NCBI RefSeq assembly: GCF_014204865.1
Contig: NZ_JACHMG010000001.1
Location: 2,728,001 to 2,792,000 of the forward strand
DNA length: 64,000 nt
From: Amycolatopsis jiangsuensis
GTDB lineage: Bacteria; Actinomycetota; Actinomycetes; Mycobacteriales; Pseudonocardiaceae
Direction of reading: 5' to 3'
Part shown: positions 55,831-64,000 of the stretch, one piece after another
Layout: every line of letters begins with the position of its first letter
Position numbering within the stretch: position 1 is the first letter of the stretch
Program-made: the position numbers and the translations under genes
The notes under the pieces: generated by a model
What the model was told of the DNA's origin: nothing
The model's database searches: none
Seen by the model: the letters and a program-made list of their open reading frames with translations, nothing else

Positions 55831-56049
55831 GCTGGCGAAGGGTACCCGGCCGGGCCGGGACACGGGCACGGAGCGTCCGGGCGAAGTAGGATCAACGGCT
55901 TCAGGCGGCTCATCGGAGTACCACGGCGGGCGCTGAGCTGCTTGAATGCCGCTGGGGCACTTTCGCCCCCGCACGAGAAGCGCAACCCGGCCCCGCTCCC
56001 GCGGCGGGGCGCCCGCACCAGCGGGCGTACAGGCGATAAGGAGCCTGCG

Positions 56050-57363
56050 ATGGCCCAGGAGAACACGTCCCCCGGCACCCCGGCACCGCACCCGGTACCG
56101 CACGCGCACCACGCCGGCCCTGCCGCACCGGCCGTGCCGTCCGCCGAAACCGCCCCGGCCACCTGGGGACGGATCGACGAGGAGGGCACCGTCTACGTCT
56201 TCACCGCCGACGGCGAGCGGACCGTCGGGGTCTGGCAGGCCGGTACGCCCGAGGAGGGGCTGCTGCACTACGCGCGCCGCTTCGACGACGTCCGGACCGA
56301 GGTCGAGCTGCTCGAAACGCGGCTGAAGTCCGGGGCAGGCGATCCGAAGCACGCGCTGAGCAGCGCGACGCAGCTGCGGGACGGGCTGGGTGAGTCCGCC
56401 GTGGTCGGCGACCTCGTGGCGCTCGCCGCGCGGCTCGAGTACGTGATCGGCGTCGCGGAGAAGGCGCTGGTCAACGTCAAGCAGGAGCGCGAGCAGGCGC
56501 GCAGCGCCGCCGTCTCCCGCAAGCAGGGGCTGGCCGAGGAGGCGGAGAAGATCGCCGCCGAGTCGACGCAGTGGAAAGCCGCGGGCGACCGGCTGCGCGC
56601 GATCCTGGACGAGTGGAAGACGGTCAAGGGCGTCGACCGCAAGACCGACGACGAGCTGTGGAAACGGTTCTCGAAGGCGCGCGAGTCGTTCAACCGGCGC
56701 CGCGGTTCGCACTTCGCGGAGCTGGACAAGCAGCGCGCGGGCGCGAAGCACCGCAAGGAAGAGCTGATCGCCGAGGCCGAGGCGCTGTCCGATTCGGAGG
56801 ACTGGGGTCCGACGGCGGGCCGGTACAAGGACCTGATGGCCGAATGGAAGGCCGCCGGCCGGGCCCCCAAGGACAGCGACGACGCGCTGTGGCAGCGCTT
56901 CCGCGCGGCACAGGACTCCTTCTTCGCCCGCCGTTCGGCGGTCTTCTCCGAACGGGACGCCGAATTCGCCGGCAACGCAACGCGCAAGGAAGAGCTGCTG
57001 GTCGAAGCGGAGAAGATCGACGCCGCGGCGAACCTTGACGCGGCGAAGTCCTCGTTGCGCAAGGTCCAGGAGCAGTGGGACGAGATCGGCAAGGTCCCGC
57101 GCGAGCGCATCCGCGAGCTGGACGGCCGGTTGAAGGCGGTGCAGGACGCGGTCAAGGCGGCCGAGGACAGCCGCTGGCGCCGCACCGACCCGGAGGCACA
57201 GGCCCGCGCCGCGCAGTTCCGGGAACGCGTCGAGCAGTTCGAGAGCCAGGCCGAGAAGGCCCGTGCCGCGGGCGACGAACGACGCGCGAAGAAGGCGGAC
57301 GAGCAGGCCGCCCAGTGGCGGGAGTGGATGGAAGCCGCCGAAGCCGCGGTCGCCGACCGCTGA
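56050..57363 (+). CDS. DUF349 domain-containing protein
   Basis: 437 aa. After a Pro/Ala/His-rich N-terminus and a small beta segment ([25 protein letters not shown], 39-63), the protein is helical with repeated DUF349 units of the form W...(R)F..A...F..RR..F ([50 protein letters not shown]). The gene at this place in M. tuberculosis is Rv2731, between miaA and miaB. Probably a cytosolic nucleic-acid- or ribosome-related protein, unproven. ATG with AAGGAG 7 bases upstream. Confidence 0.88.
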   Translation: MAQENTSPGTPAPHPVPHAHHAGPAAPAVPSAETAPATWGRIDEEGTVYVFTADGERTVGVWQAGTPEEGLLHYARRFDDVRTEVELLETRLKSGAGDPKHALSSATQLRDGLGESAVVGDLVALAARLEYVIGVAEKALVNVKQEREQARSAAVSRKQGLAEEAEKIAAESTQWKAAGDRLRAILDEWKTVKGVDRKTDDELWKRFSKARESFNRRRGSHFAELDKQRAGAKHRKEELIAEAEALSDSEDWGPTAGRYKDLMAEWKAAGRAPKDSDDALWQRFRAAQDSFFARRSAVFSERDAEFAGNATRKEELLVEAEKIDAAANLDAAKSSLRKVQEQWDEIGKVPRERIRELDGRLKAVQDAVKAAEDSRWRRTDPEAQARAAQFRERVEQFESQAEKARAAGDERRAKKADEQAAQWREWMEAAEAAVADR

Positions 57364-57386
57364 GCCGGCCCCGGCTCACTCCGGGA

Positions 57387-57422
57387 TGAAGGCCTCGTTC
57401 AGTTTCCGGAACGAGGCCTTCA
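57387..57422. terminator. Bidirectional terminator after DUF349 gene
   Basis: Perfect 14-bp arms TGAAGGCCTCGTTC (57387-57400) / GAACGAGGCCTTCA (57409-57422); a small GAGCCGG/CCGGCTC hairpin precedes it. Lies between converging genes and shares its GTGAAGGCC-type outer arm with the valS-dapF terminator. Confidence 0.8.
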
Positions 57423-57455
57423 CGGCGTTTCCGCGCAGAAGGCAGCCACGGAAGG

Positions 57456-57932
57456 TCAGGCGCGGGAGAACGCGGTGCGCATCCAGAGCGCGGCCAGGAT
57501 GATCGTCGTGATCCAGGCGATGATCATGCCCAGGCCCGGGCCGCTTCCGGTGGCTCCGTTGGCGTGCGCGGACTGCTGCGACCAGATCGCCAGCAGCCCG
57601 TCGACCGAGGCGAACCAGCCGCCGGCCGCACAGCACCAGGAGACCCACCAGCGGCGGGTCACCAGCGCCACCGCGCCGGCGAGCACGCCGATGCCGGTGG
57701 AGGTCACCGCGAACAGCTGAGGGATGCCGCCCGCCGCACCGGTCACCGCCTGCCAGCCGGCATGTCCCTCGGCCCACGGCAGCAGCAGCGCCACCAGCAG
57801 CACGAAGATCAGCACCGAGATGGTGAACCCGCGCCTGCCCAGCTCCACCGTGCGGGCCGCGCGCCGGCCCGCCTGGTCGATCTCCTCGCTCAGCTGCCGG
57901 TCGACCTCGGCCGGGGTTCCCGATTCGCTCAC
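57456..57932 (-). CDS. Small membrane protein, Rv2732c-like
   Basis: 158 aa. About four membrane helices ([83 protein letters not shown]) after an N-terminal helical segment of about 35 residues. No enzyme motif. GTG at 57932 overlaps the miaB stop (GTGA), so it is coupled to miaB; the same order occurs in M. tuberculosis (Rv2732c-Rv2733c). Function unknown. Confidence 0.83.
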   Translation of the reverse strand: MSESGTPAEVDRQLSEEIDQAGRRAARTVELGRRGFTISVLIFVLLVALLLPWAEGHAGWQAVTGAAGGIPQLFAVTSTGIGVLAGAVALVTRRWWVSWCCAAGGWFASVDGLLAIWSQQSAHANGATGSGPGLGMIIAWITTIILAALWMRTAFSRA

Positions 57933-59422
57933 CGTGCACACTCGCTCACCGGGGCCGGCTGTGCCGGCGGGGCGCCGAAGCCGGGCAGACCCAGCGTGAC
58001 CCCGTTCGTCTTGGGCCGAAGACCTGCCTCGGCGTTGTCGCCCGCCCGGGTGCGGCGGTGCGTCCGGAGGTCGCCGTCGGCGACCAGATGGTGCGGGGCG
58101 CCGTAGGTGAGCACCGTCTCCACCACGTCGCCCGGGCGTACCGCGCGGTCCACGGCCGGCCCGGTCGGGGTGAAGTGCACCAGCCTGCCGTCACGGGCGC
58201 GCCCGCTCATCCGGCGCGTCTCGGCGTCCTTGCGTCCCTCGCCCTCGGCGACCAGCAGTTCGACCGTCCGGCCGACCAGCGCCCGGTTCTCCTCCCAGGA
58301 GATCTCGTTCTGCAGCTCGACCAGCCGGTCGTAGCGCTCCTGCACGACCTCCTTCGGCAGCTGGCCGGGCATCGTCGCGGCCGGCGTGCCGGGGCGCTGG
58401 GAGTACTGGAAGGTGAACGCGCTGGCGAACCGGGCCTCGCGCACGACGTCCAGCGTCGCCTGAAAGTCTTCCTCGGTCTCGCCGGGGAAACCCACGATGA
58501 TGTCGGTGGTGATCGCCGCGTCCGGCATCGCCGAACGCACCTCGTCGAGGATCTTCAGGAACCGCGTGGACCGGTAGGAGCGGCGCATCTCGCGCAGCAC
58601 CCGGTCGGAGCCGGACTGCAGCGGCATGTGCAGCTGGTGGCACACGTTCGGGGTCTCCGCCATCGCGTCGATCACGTCGGAGGTGAATGCCGCCGGATGC
58701 GGCGACGTGAACCGCACGCGCTCCAGCCCGTCGACACCGCCGCAGGCCCGCAGCAGCTTGCCGAACGCGAGCCGGTCGCCGAACTCGACGCCGTAGGAGT
58801 TCACGTTCTGCCCGAGCAGGGTCACCTCGAGCACGCCCTCGGCGACCAGCGCCTCGACCTCGGCGAGGATTTCCCCCGGACGGCGGTCGCGTTCCTTGCC
58901 GCGCAACGAGGGCACGATGCAGAACGTGCAGGTGTTGTTGCAGCCGACCGAAACCGACACCCAGCTCGCGTAGGACGATTCGCGGCGCGCGGGAAGCGTC
59001 GACGGGAAGGTCTCGAGCGATTCGAGGATTTCCACCTCGGCCTCGGAGTTGTGCCGCGCGCGCTCGAGCAGCGCGGGCAGCGAACCGAGGTTGTGCGTGC
59101 CGAACACGACGTCCACCCACGGCGCCCGCTTGACGATCTCGCCCCGGTCCTTCTGCGCGAGGCAGCCGCCGACCGCGATCTGCATCCCGGGGTTCGCGAT
59201 CTTGTCCGGGCGCATGTGCCCGAGCGTGCCGTACAGCTTGTTGTCCGCGTTCTCGCGCACCGCGCAGGTGTTGAACACGACCAGGTCCGGCTTCGCCGAC
59301 GCGTCCGCCGGAACGTAACCGGCCGCCTCGAGCTGCCCGGCGAGCCGCTCCGAATCGTGCACGTTCATCTGGCAGCCGAAGGTCCGGATCTGGTACGCCC
59401 TGGGTGCCTGCTTCTCGGTCAT
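57929..59422 (-). CDS. miaB: tRNA-2-methylthio-N6-dimethylallyladenosine synthase MiaB
   Basis: 497 aa radical-SAM methylthiotransferase. The N-terminal UPF0004 domain cysteines Cys17, Cys53 and Cys87 hold the auxiliary cluster ([22 protein letters not shown]); the radical-SAM triad is Cys161, Cys165, Cys168 (CNNTCTFC). A TRAM domain follows at about 380-445, then a C-terminal tail of about 50 residues. It converts i6A37, the MiaA product, to ms2i6A37. ATG at 59422; a TTG two codons upstream is unlikely. Confidence 0.95.
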   Translation of the reverse strand: MTEKQAPRAYQIRTFGCQMNVHDSERLAGQLEAAGYVPADASAKPDLVVFNTCAVRENADNKLYGTLGHMRPDKIANPGMQIAVGGCLAQKDRGEIVKRAPWVDVVFGTHNLGSLPALLERARHNSEAEVEILESLETFPSTLPARRESSYASWVSVSVGCNNTCTFCIVPSLRGKERDRRPGEILAEVEALVAEGVLEVTLLGQNVNSYGVEFGDRLAFGKLLRACGGVDGLERVRFTSPHPAAFTSDVIDAMAETPNVCHQLHMPLQSGSDRVLREMRRSYRSTRFLKILDEVRSAMPDAAITTDIIVGFPGETEEDFQATLDVVREARFASAFTFQYSQRPGTPAATMPGQLPKEVVQERYDRLVELQNEISWEENRALVGRTVELLVAEGEGRKDAETRRMSGRARDGRLVHFTPTGPAVDRAVRPGDVVETVLTYGAPHHLVADGDLRTHRRTRAGDNAEAGLRPKTNGVTLGLPGFGAPPAQPAPVSECAR

Positions 59423-59570
59423 CAGCAACCAGAGTAACGCCGCGCCGGTCCGGCGACCTTGGCGCCTGCCTGCCTGGTCGGCCGGGCACCGGGAGGGCCC
59501 TCGCGCATCTCACGTGGTCTCCGCGTCCGTCATCCGCTGGCCGTCCGCCTCGATCTGGCACGATCCCTGC

Positions 59571-60494
59571 ATGCGGAGGCGTACGGCGATGACGGCCGCG
59601 CTGGTGGCGGCCGGGGCGCTGCTGGCCGGATGCGAAGCGGACTTCCCGGATCTGCACCTGCGCATCGCGGCGGGTGCGGTCGGCGGGGTCTACCACGATC
59701 TGGCCGGGCCGCTGGCCGACGCGTGGGCCGCCGGGCTCGGCACCGAACGGCCGCAGGTGCTGGCCACCCAGGGCTCGGGGGACAACCTCAACCGCGTGCT
59801 CTCCGGGACCGCCGACGTCGCGTTCGTGGCCGCCGACCTGGCCACCGACTCGGCCGCCGCGCATCCCGGGAAACTCGCCGCGCTCGCCCGGATCCACGAC
59901 GACTACCTGCACATCGTGGTACGCGCCGATTCGCCCTACACCTCGGTGCAGGCGCTGCGCGGGCACCACATCGCGGTCGGCTCGCCGGAATCGGGCGTGG
60001 AGTACATCGCCGGGCGCGTCCTGCAGGTGGCCGGGCTGACCGGGTCGGTCACCGTGCAGGATCTGGGGCTGGAGGCCTCGCTCACCGCACTGGCCGAGGG
60101 CCGGGTCGACGCGCTCTTCTGGTCCGGCGGGCTGCCGACCCCGCTGATCACCCGATACACGCGCACGGTCGGCCTGCGGCTGCTCGACATGGCCGGGCTG
60201 ATGCCGGACATGCGGCGGTTCAGCCCGGTGTACAGCAGCGCGACCATCCCGGCCAGCACCTACGACCAGCCGGGTCCGGTGACCACGCTCGTGGTGCCGA
60301 ACTTCCTGGTCGTGCCGACCTCGATGCCCGGCGACGTGGCCGAGGCACTGACCAGGGGGCTCTACGACGCCCGTCCGGCACTGGCCGCGGCCAACCGGGC
60401 GGCGCTGTCCATCGACGTGCATCCCGGGATCGAGACCAGCCCGGTGCCGCTGCACCCGGGAGCGCTCGCCTACTACCGCGCCGGGAAGCTCTAG
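59571..60494 (+). CDS. TAXI-type solute-binding lipoprotein
   Basis: 307 aa. Lipoprotein signal with lipobox LLAGC (Cys21). The mature part follows the TAXI family (TRAP transporter-associated extracytoplasmic immunogenic): IAAGAVGGVYHDLAGPLADAW, ATQGSGDNLNRVLSGTADVAFVAADLA, LARIHDDYLHIVVRADSPYTSV, and HIAVGSPESGVEYIAGRVL. No TRAP permease (DctQM) gene is adjacent. It converges on a GluK-like kinase with overlapping stops. A Thermus TAXI protein is known to bind glutamate, so a sensing role with the neighbouring glutamate genes is possible (inference). Confidence 0.88.
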   Translation: MRRRTAMTAALVAAGALLAGCEADFPDLHLRIAAGAVGGVYHDLAGPLADAWAAGLGTERPQVLATQGSGDNLNRVLSGTADVAFVAADLATDSAAAHPGKLAALARIHDDYLHIVVRADSPYTSVQALRGHHIAVGSPESGVEYIAGRVLQVAGLTGSVTVQDLGLEASLTALAEGRVDALFWSGGLPTPLITRYTRTVGLRLLDMAGLMPDMRRFSPVYSSATIPASTYDQPGPVTTLVVPNFLVVPTSMPGDVAEALTRGLYDARPALAAANRAALSIDVHPGIETSPVPLHPGALAYYRAGKL

Positions 60495-61882
60495 CCCACC
60501 GGCAGTTCCAGCTCGATCCGCAACCCGCCGCCGTCGGGCAGCGACAGCCGCAGCTGCCCACCGGAATGCCGGACGATCTCGTGCACGATCGCCAGCCCCA
60601 GCCCGGAGCCGGGCACGTTCTGGTGCGTGCTGCTGCGCCAGAACCGGTCCACCGCACGCTCCAGCTCGTCCTTGCGCAGGCCCGGCCCGTGGTCGCGGAC
60701 GGCCAGCGTCACCCGCTGCCCGGTCCGCTGCGCGCTCACCCGCACCACGGTCCCCGAAGCGGTGAACTTGAACGCGTTGTCCAGCAACGCATCGAGTACG
60801 ACCTCGAGCCCGCGCGGGGGCACCAGCACCCGGGCACCGGCCACGTCGACCTCGCTCTCCAGGGTCACCTCCCGCGCGGCGCCGACGACCGACCAGTCCG
60901 CGACCCGGTCGGCCACGACCTCGGCGAGGTCCTCGGACACCAGTTCTCCCCCGGCCGCCTCGGCCCGCGCCATGGACAGCAGTTCGTCGAGGATTTCGTT
61001 GAGCCGCTTGGCATCCACCCGCGCGGCTTCGAGGTCGGCGGCGGCCTCGTCCGCGACCTCGCCGGTCAGGTTGCCGAGCCGGATCTTCAGTGCGGTGAGC
61101 GGATTGCGCAGCTGGTGCGAGGCATCGGCCACGAACGCGCGCTGGGCGGCCAGGGTTTCGGACACGCTCTCGGCCATCCGGTCGAACGACCGCCCGAGCT
61201 TCCGCAGCTCGGGCGGGCCGCCGCTCTCCCCCACCTTCACCGCGTCGCGGCCGCTGACCACCGAGGCGACCAGCGCCCCGGTAGCCTCGTCCAGCCGGCG
61301 CACCGGGCGCAGCGTCCAGCGCACGACCGGGATCGCGACCAGCAGGGCGAGCCCGAACGCGACCACCGCGCCCGCGGCCAGCACCAGCCACCGCCACAGC
61401 AGCAGCGTGCGAACGTGCCCGGTCGAGGATTCGGTGACCACGACGCCGCGCACCTCGCCATCGATCAGGATCGGCTCGGCCAGCACCAGCGGATCGTCCG
61501 TCCACGGCAACAGCATCGGCCCGGGTTCCGGGGCCCGGCCCGCCAGTGCCTGGTTCACCGGCGTCCGGATGCTCGCCCGGTCGATGCTTCCCGCGGCCGC
61601 TCCGCCGGAGGAGCTGAGCACCGGTTCGCCGTCCTGGTCCACCACGACCACGGTGACGCCGTAGACCTCGGTGTAGCGGCGCAGTTCGGGTTCCAGCAGG
61701 GACGCCTGATCGTCCAGCAGCGGACGCTGCGCGAGCGAAGCGAACCGCGAGGCGTCGGTGAGCCGGTCGAGGAAGAACTGCTGCTGCAGGCTGCCGGCGA
61801 TACTCAGCGCCAGCGGGATGCCGAGCCCGAACACGAGCAGCGCCACCAGCGTGACGACGATGCCCTGCAACCGGACGCGCAC
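60491..61882 (-). CDS. HAMP sensor histidine kinase, GluK-like
   Basis: 463 aa. Two membrane helices (about 8-30 and 162-186) flank an external sensor domain of about 130 residues; HAMP follows (about 187-245), then HisKA with His256 (ADASHQLRNPLTALK), and HATPase_c with DNAFKFTASGT, DHGPGL and GSGLGLAIVHEI. GTG start 3 bp after the response regulator stop. Adjacent to a gluABCD-like operon, as GluR-GluK of Streptomyces coelicolor; the identification is by synteny. Confidence 0.88.
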   Translation of the reverse strand: MRVRLQGIVVTLVALLVFGLGIPLALSIAGSLQQQFFLDRLTDASRFASLAQRPLLDDQASLLEPELRRYTEVYGVTVVVVDQDGEPVLSSSGGAAAGSIDRASIRTPVNQALAGRAPEPGPMLLPWTDDPLVLAEPILIDGEVRGVVVTESSTGHVRTLLLWRWLVLAAGAVVAFGLALLVAIPVVRWTLRPVRRLDEATGALVASVVSGRDAVKVGESGGPPELRKLGRSFDRMAESVSETLAAQRAFVADASHQLRNPLTALKIRLGNLTGEVADEAAADLEAARVDAKRLNEILDELLSMARAEAAGGELVSEDLAEVVADRVADWSVVGAAREVTLESEVDVAGARVLVPPRGLEVVLDALLDNAFKFTASGTVVRVSAQRTGQRVTLAVRDHGPGLRKDELERAVDRFWRSSTHQNVPGSGLGLAIVHEIVRHSGGQLRLSLPDGGGLRIELELPVG

Positions 61883-61885
61883 CGC

Positions 61886-62551
61886 TCAGCCTCCTCCGCT
61901 CAGGCGGTAGCCGACTCCGCGCACGGTCTCGATCAGCGCCGGACGGCCGAGCTTGGTGCGCAGCGTGGCCACGTGCACGTCCAGCGACCGGCTCTCGGCC
62001 GCGCCGCGGTGCCCCCACACCTCGTTCAGCACCTGCTCACGCGAGCACACCGCGCCGTGCGCACCCGCGACCAGCGCGAGCACCTGGAACTCCTTGCGCG
62101 ACAGCGCGACCGGCTCGCCGGCCACCAGCACCTCGTGCCGGGCCAGGTCGATCCGCACGTCGCCGACCTCCACCACCGGCACCGCGCCGGCCGACGGCTC
62201 CCCGCGGCGGCGCCGCACGGCCTCGACCCTGGCCAGCAGCTCCTCGACGTCGTAGGGCTTCACCAGGTAGTCGTCCGCGCCGGCACGCAGGCCCTGCACC
62301 CGGTCGTCCACCTCACCGCGCGCGGACACCACGATCACCGCCACGTCGCTGACCGCGCGGATCCGGCGGCACAGCTGCACACCGTCCACATCGGGCAGAC
62401 CGAGGTCGAGCAGCACCACGTCGACGTCGTGCACCCGCTCGAGCACCCCGGCCCCGGAGGCGAGCCGCTGCATGGCCAGCCCACGGCGGGTCAGCGCGGG
62501 CACCAGCGCGCCGGCGACCCGGTCGTCGTCCTCCACCAGCAGCACTCGCAC
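61886..62551 (-). CDS. OmpR-family response regulator, GluR-like
   Basis: 221 aa. Receiver with Asp49 (VVLLDLGLPDVDG), acidic DDD at 8-10, and Lys in YLVKPYDVEELL; winged-helix Trans_Reg_C at about 128-218 (LSRKEFQVLALVAGAHGAVCSREQVLNEVWG, ending VRGVGYRLSGGG). GTG start with GGAGG 6 bases upstream. Forms an operon with the kinase. Divergent from gluA, so the 269-bp gap is its likely target. Confidence 0.9.
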   Translation of the reverse strand: MRVLLVEDDDRVAGALVPALTRRGLAMQRLASGAGVLERVHDVDVVLLDLGLPDVDGVQLCRRIRAVSDVAVIVVSARGEVDDRVQGLRAGADDYLVKPYDVEELLARVEAVRRRRGEPSAGAVPVVEVGDVRIDLARHEVLVAGEPVALSRKEFQVLALVAGAHGAVCSREQVLNEVWGHRGAAESRSLDVHVATLRTKLGRPALIETVRGVGYRLSGGG

Positions 62552-62820
62552 CGCTCGCCTCCCCGGTGATCCAGACCACGGTAGCCGGGAACTCTAGGGC
62601 ACCGCGCCGTGCCCGCACCCGGGTGGCGGCCGCGCCGGGCGCGGCTAGGCTGAGCAGCGCCGGATCGCCGCGGCGGCCGCGTTCGATACGTAGTTGAGAC
62701 CCTAAGGATTGCTCAAGCGGCCTTTACACGAGGGCCGACGGGAGTAGGTTTCCGCCATCGACGTGGGATCCGGGGTCCCGCAGCCGCCGACGATGACGAC
62801 CAAGGAGCTCTGGAGGCCAG
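62552..62820. promoter_or_regulatory. Divergent regulatory gap between GluR-like gene and gluA
   Basis: 269 bp without a gene. The part near 62685-62720 is less GC-rich and contains TTGAG (62694-62698) facing CTCAA (62712-62716), an imperfect dyad that could be a promoter or regulator site. GGAGGCC lies just before the gluA ATG. Confidence 0.45.
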
Positions 62821-63573
62821 ATGACCACGGACGTGGCGACGCCGATGATCAAGGCGGTCGCCGTGAACAAGTACTTCGGCGACCTGCACGTACTGCGGGA
62901 GATCACCCTCGAGGTGCCGCGCGGCCAGGTCGTGGTGGTGCTCGGACCGTCCGGATCGGGCAAGTCGACGCTGTGCCGGGCGATCAACCGGCTCGAGCCG
63001 ATCAACTCCGGTGAGATCGCCGTCGACGGTGTGCCGCTGCCCGCCGAGGGCAAGGCGCTCGCCGCGCTGCGCGCCGACGTCGGCATGGTCTTCCAGCAGT
63101 TCAACCTCTTCGCGCACAAGACGATCCTCGAGAACGTGATGCTCGCGCCGGTGAAGGTGCGCAAGGCCCCGGCCGCCGAGGCCCGCACGACCGCGATGGA
63201 GCTGCTGGAGCGGGTCGGCATCGCGAACCAGGCGGACAAGTACCCGGCGCAGCTGTCCGGCGGGCAGCAGCAGCGCGTGGCCATCGCCCGCGCGCTCGCC
63301 ATGCGGCCCAAGGTGATGCTGTTCGATGAGCCGACCTCGGCACTGGACCCGGAGATGGTCCAGGAGGTGCTCGACGTGATGACCGGCCTTGCCAAGGACG
63401 GGATGACCATGCTCGTGGTCACCCACGAGATGGGCTTCGCCCGCCGCGCCGCGGACCGCGTGCTGTTCATGGCCGACGGCGAGCTCGTCGAGGACGCCAC
63501 CCCGGAGGAGTTCTTCTCCCAGCCGCGCAGCGATCGCGCGAAGGACTTCCTCGGCAAGATCCTGACCCACTGA
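62821..63573 (+). CDS. gluA: Glutamate ABC transporter ATP-binding protein
   Basis: 250 aa. Walker [10 protein letters not shown] (42-50), Q-loop VFQQFNLF, signature LSGGQQQR (about 146-153), Walker [15 protein letters not shown] and switch HEMGFARR. Polar amino-acid uptake subfamily. It precedes a lipoprotein binding-protein gene (gluB-like), with permeases expected past the window edge, as in gluABCD of Corynebacterium and Streptomyces. The glutamate substrate is inferred from the whole context. Confidence 0.9.
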   Translation: MTTDVATPMIKAVAVNKYFGDLHVLREITLEVPRGQVVVVLGPSGSGKSTLCRAINRLEPINSGEIAVDGVPLPAEGKALAALRADVGMVFQQFNLFAHKTILENVMLAPVKVRKAPAAEARTTAMELLERVGIANQADKYPAQLSGGQQQRVAIARALAMRPKVMLFDEPTSALDPEMVQEVLDVMTGLAKDGMTMLVVTHEMGFARRAADRVLFMADGELVEDATPEEFFSQPRSDRAKDFLGKILTH

Positions 63574-63621
63574 CCCGTCCGGACCATCCGGATCCGACGG
63601 ACCGACACAGGAGAGATTCAC

Positions 63622-64000
63622 ATGAGGATCCGCACCCTCGCGGTCGGACTGCTGGCCGGCGGTCTGCTGCTCACGGCCTGCGGCAAGGAAGGCACCCCGG
63701 CCGCGCCCGGCGGTGACCAGAGCGGCTCGGAGTCCGCCGCCGCGCTGCCGACCTACCCGGTCGCGCAGAACGTGGACGTGGCGGGTTCGCCGGTGTTCGC
63801 GAAGATGAAGGCGGCGCCGAAGATCGTCGTGGGCGCCAAGGACGACCAGCCAGGGCTGGGCCAGAAGGACCCGACGACCGGGCAGTACGCCGGGTTCGAC
63901 ATCGAGATTGCCAAGCTGATCGCGGCCGGACTGGGCTTCTCGCCGGACAAGATCGAGTACAAGGTCGTCGACTCCGGTGCTCGCGAGCAGGCGATCAAGA
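63622..64000 (+). CDS. gluB: Glutamate-binding lipoprotein (5' part only)
   Basis: First 126 residues of an amino-acid-binding lipoprotein. Lipobox LLLTACGKE (Cys20), a Gly/Ser/Ala linker, then the SBP_bac_3 start PKIVVGAKDDQPGLGQKDPTTGQYAGFDIEIAKLIAAGLGF, typical of glutamate-binding GluB. It runs off the right edge. AGGAGAG lies 8 bases before the ATG; 48 bp after gluA. Confidence 0.9.
   Translation, partial: MRIRTLAVGLLAGGLLLTACGKEGTPAAPGGDQSGSESAAALPTYPVAQNVDVAGSPVFAKMKAAPKIVVGAKDDQPGLGQKDPTTGQYAGFDIEIAKLIAAGLGFSPDKIEYKVVDSGAREQAIK

Noticed and set aside
54229..56049. Open frame extending the DUF349 gene upstream across dapF and miaA
   Set aside because: It runs antisense to dapF and miaA, and the ATG at 56050 has a strong ribosome-binding site.
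58191..62018. 1275-codon open frame on the minus strand across miaB, the TAXI gene and the kinase
   Set aside because: Arg/Ala/Gly-rich shadow of miaB, the TAXI gene and the kinase; all three have full conserved motifs in other frames.

Overview
The window is GC-rich chromosomal DNA, densely coding, with many GTG starts and 4-base start/stop overlaps. Gene content (mce/yrbE sterol importer, KstR-type operators, IdeR, LexA with TCGAAC-type SOS boxes, class II ribonucleotide reductase, DUF349 protein beside miaA/miaB) points to a mycolata-related or Pseudonocardiaceae-like actinomycete. Amycolatopsis or a close relative is my best guess; no rRNA or tRNA is present to confirm it.

Left part (1-15.7 kb): a sterol-uptake and sterol side-chain catabolism locus. 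On the minus strand, reading from 13.0 kb down to 1.5 kb, are an Hsd4A-type dehydrogenase, a second short-chain dehydrogenase like FabG3, the two YrbE permeases, six Mce proteins A-F and two Mce-associated proteins. Most of these genes are translationally coupled. Divergent from them are a ferredoxin (FdxD-like) and the acyl-CoA dehydrogenase pair ChsE4/ChsE5. The order matches the mce4 region of Mycobacterium tuberculosis (Rv3492c-Rv3505), and a near-perfect KstR palindrome sits between fdxD and chsE4. A partial aspartate-type aminotransferase lies at the left edge.

Middle part (15.7-41 kb): a protein lysine acetyltransferase/NDP-forming acyl-CoA synthetase fusion with its AcuC-type deacetylase; a Tat-exported DJ-1/PfpI protein; a rhodanese; ideR-galK-galE; a DUF4192 protein; a secreted M23 peptidase divergent from a NarL-type two-component system; an accessory LysR/SDR/carotenoid-oxygenase cluster whose SDR carries a frameshift; secreted and cytosolic peptidases (S15, YpfJ-type, S9); a DUF4139 protein, a CBS protein, a small helical-repeat protein and a VOC protein.

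Right part (41-64 kb): a conserved housekeeping block: nrdJ-nrdR, a ChiZ-like LysM protein divergent from lexA, a secreted beta-propeller protein, hflX, dapF, miaA, a DUF349 protein, a small membrane protein and miaB. An ArsR-type regulator, an MFS transporter and an archaeal/Rickettsia-style valyl-tRNA synthetase are inserted between hflX and dapF. The window ends with a TAXI-type solute-binding lipoprotein, a GluK/GluR-like two-component system and the start of a gluABCD-like glutamate ABC transporter operon.

Several intergenic gaps hold short degenerate tandem repeats, and many gene ends carry long GC-rich hairpins. No CRISPR array, prophage, insertion sequence or RNA gene was seen.
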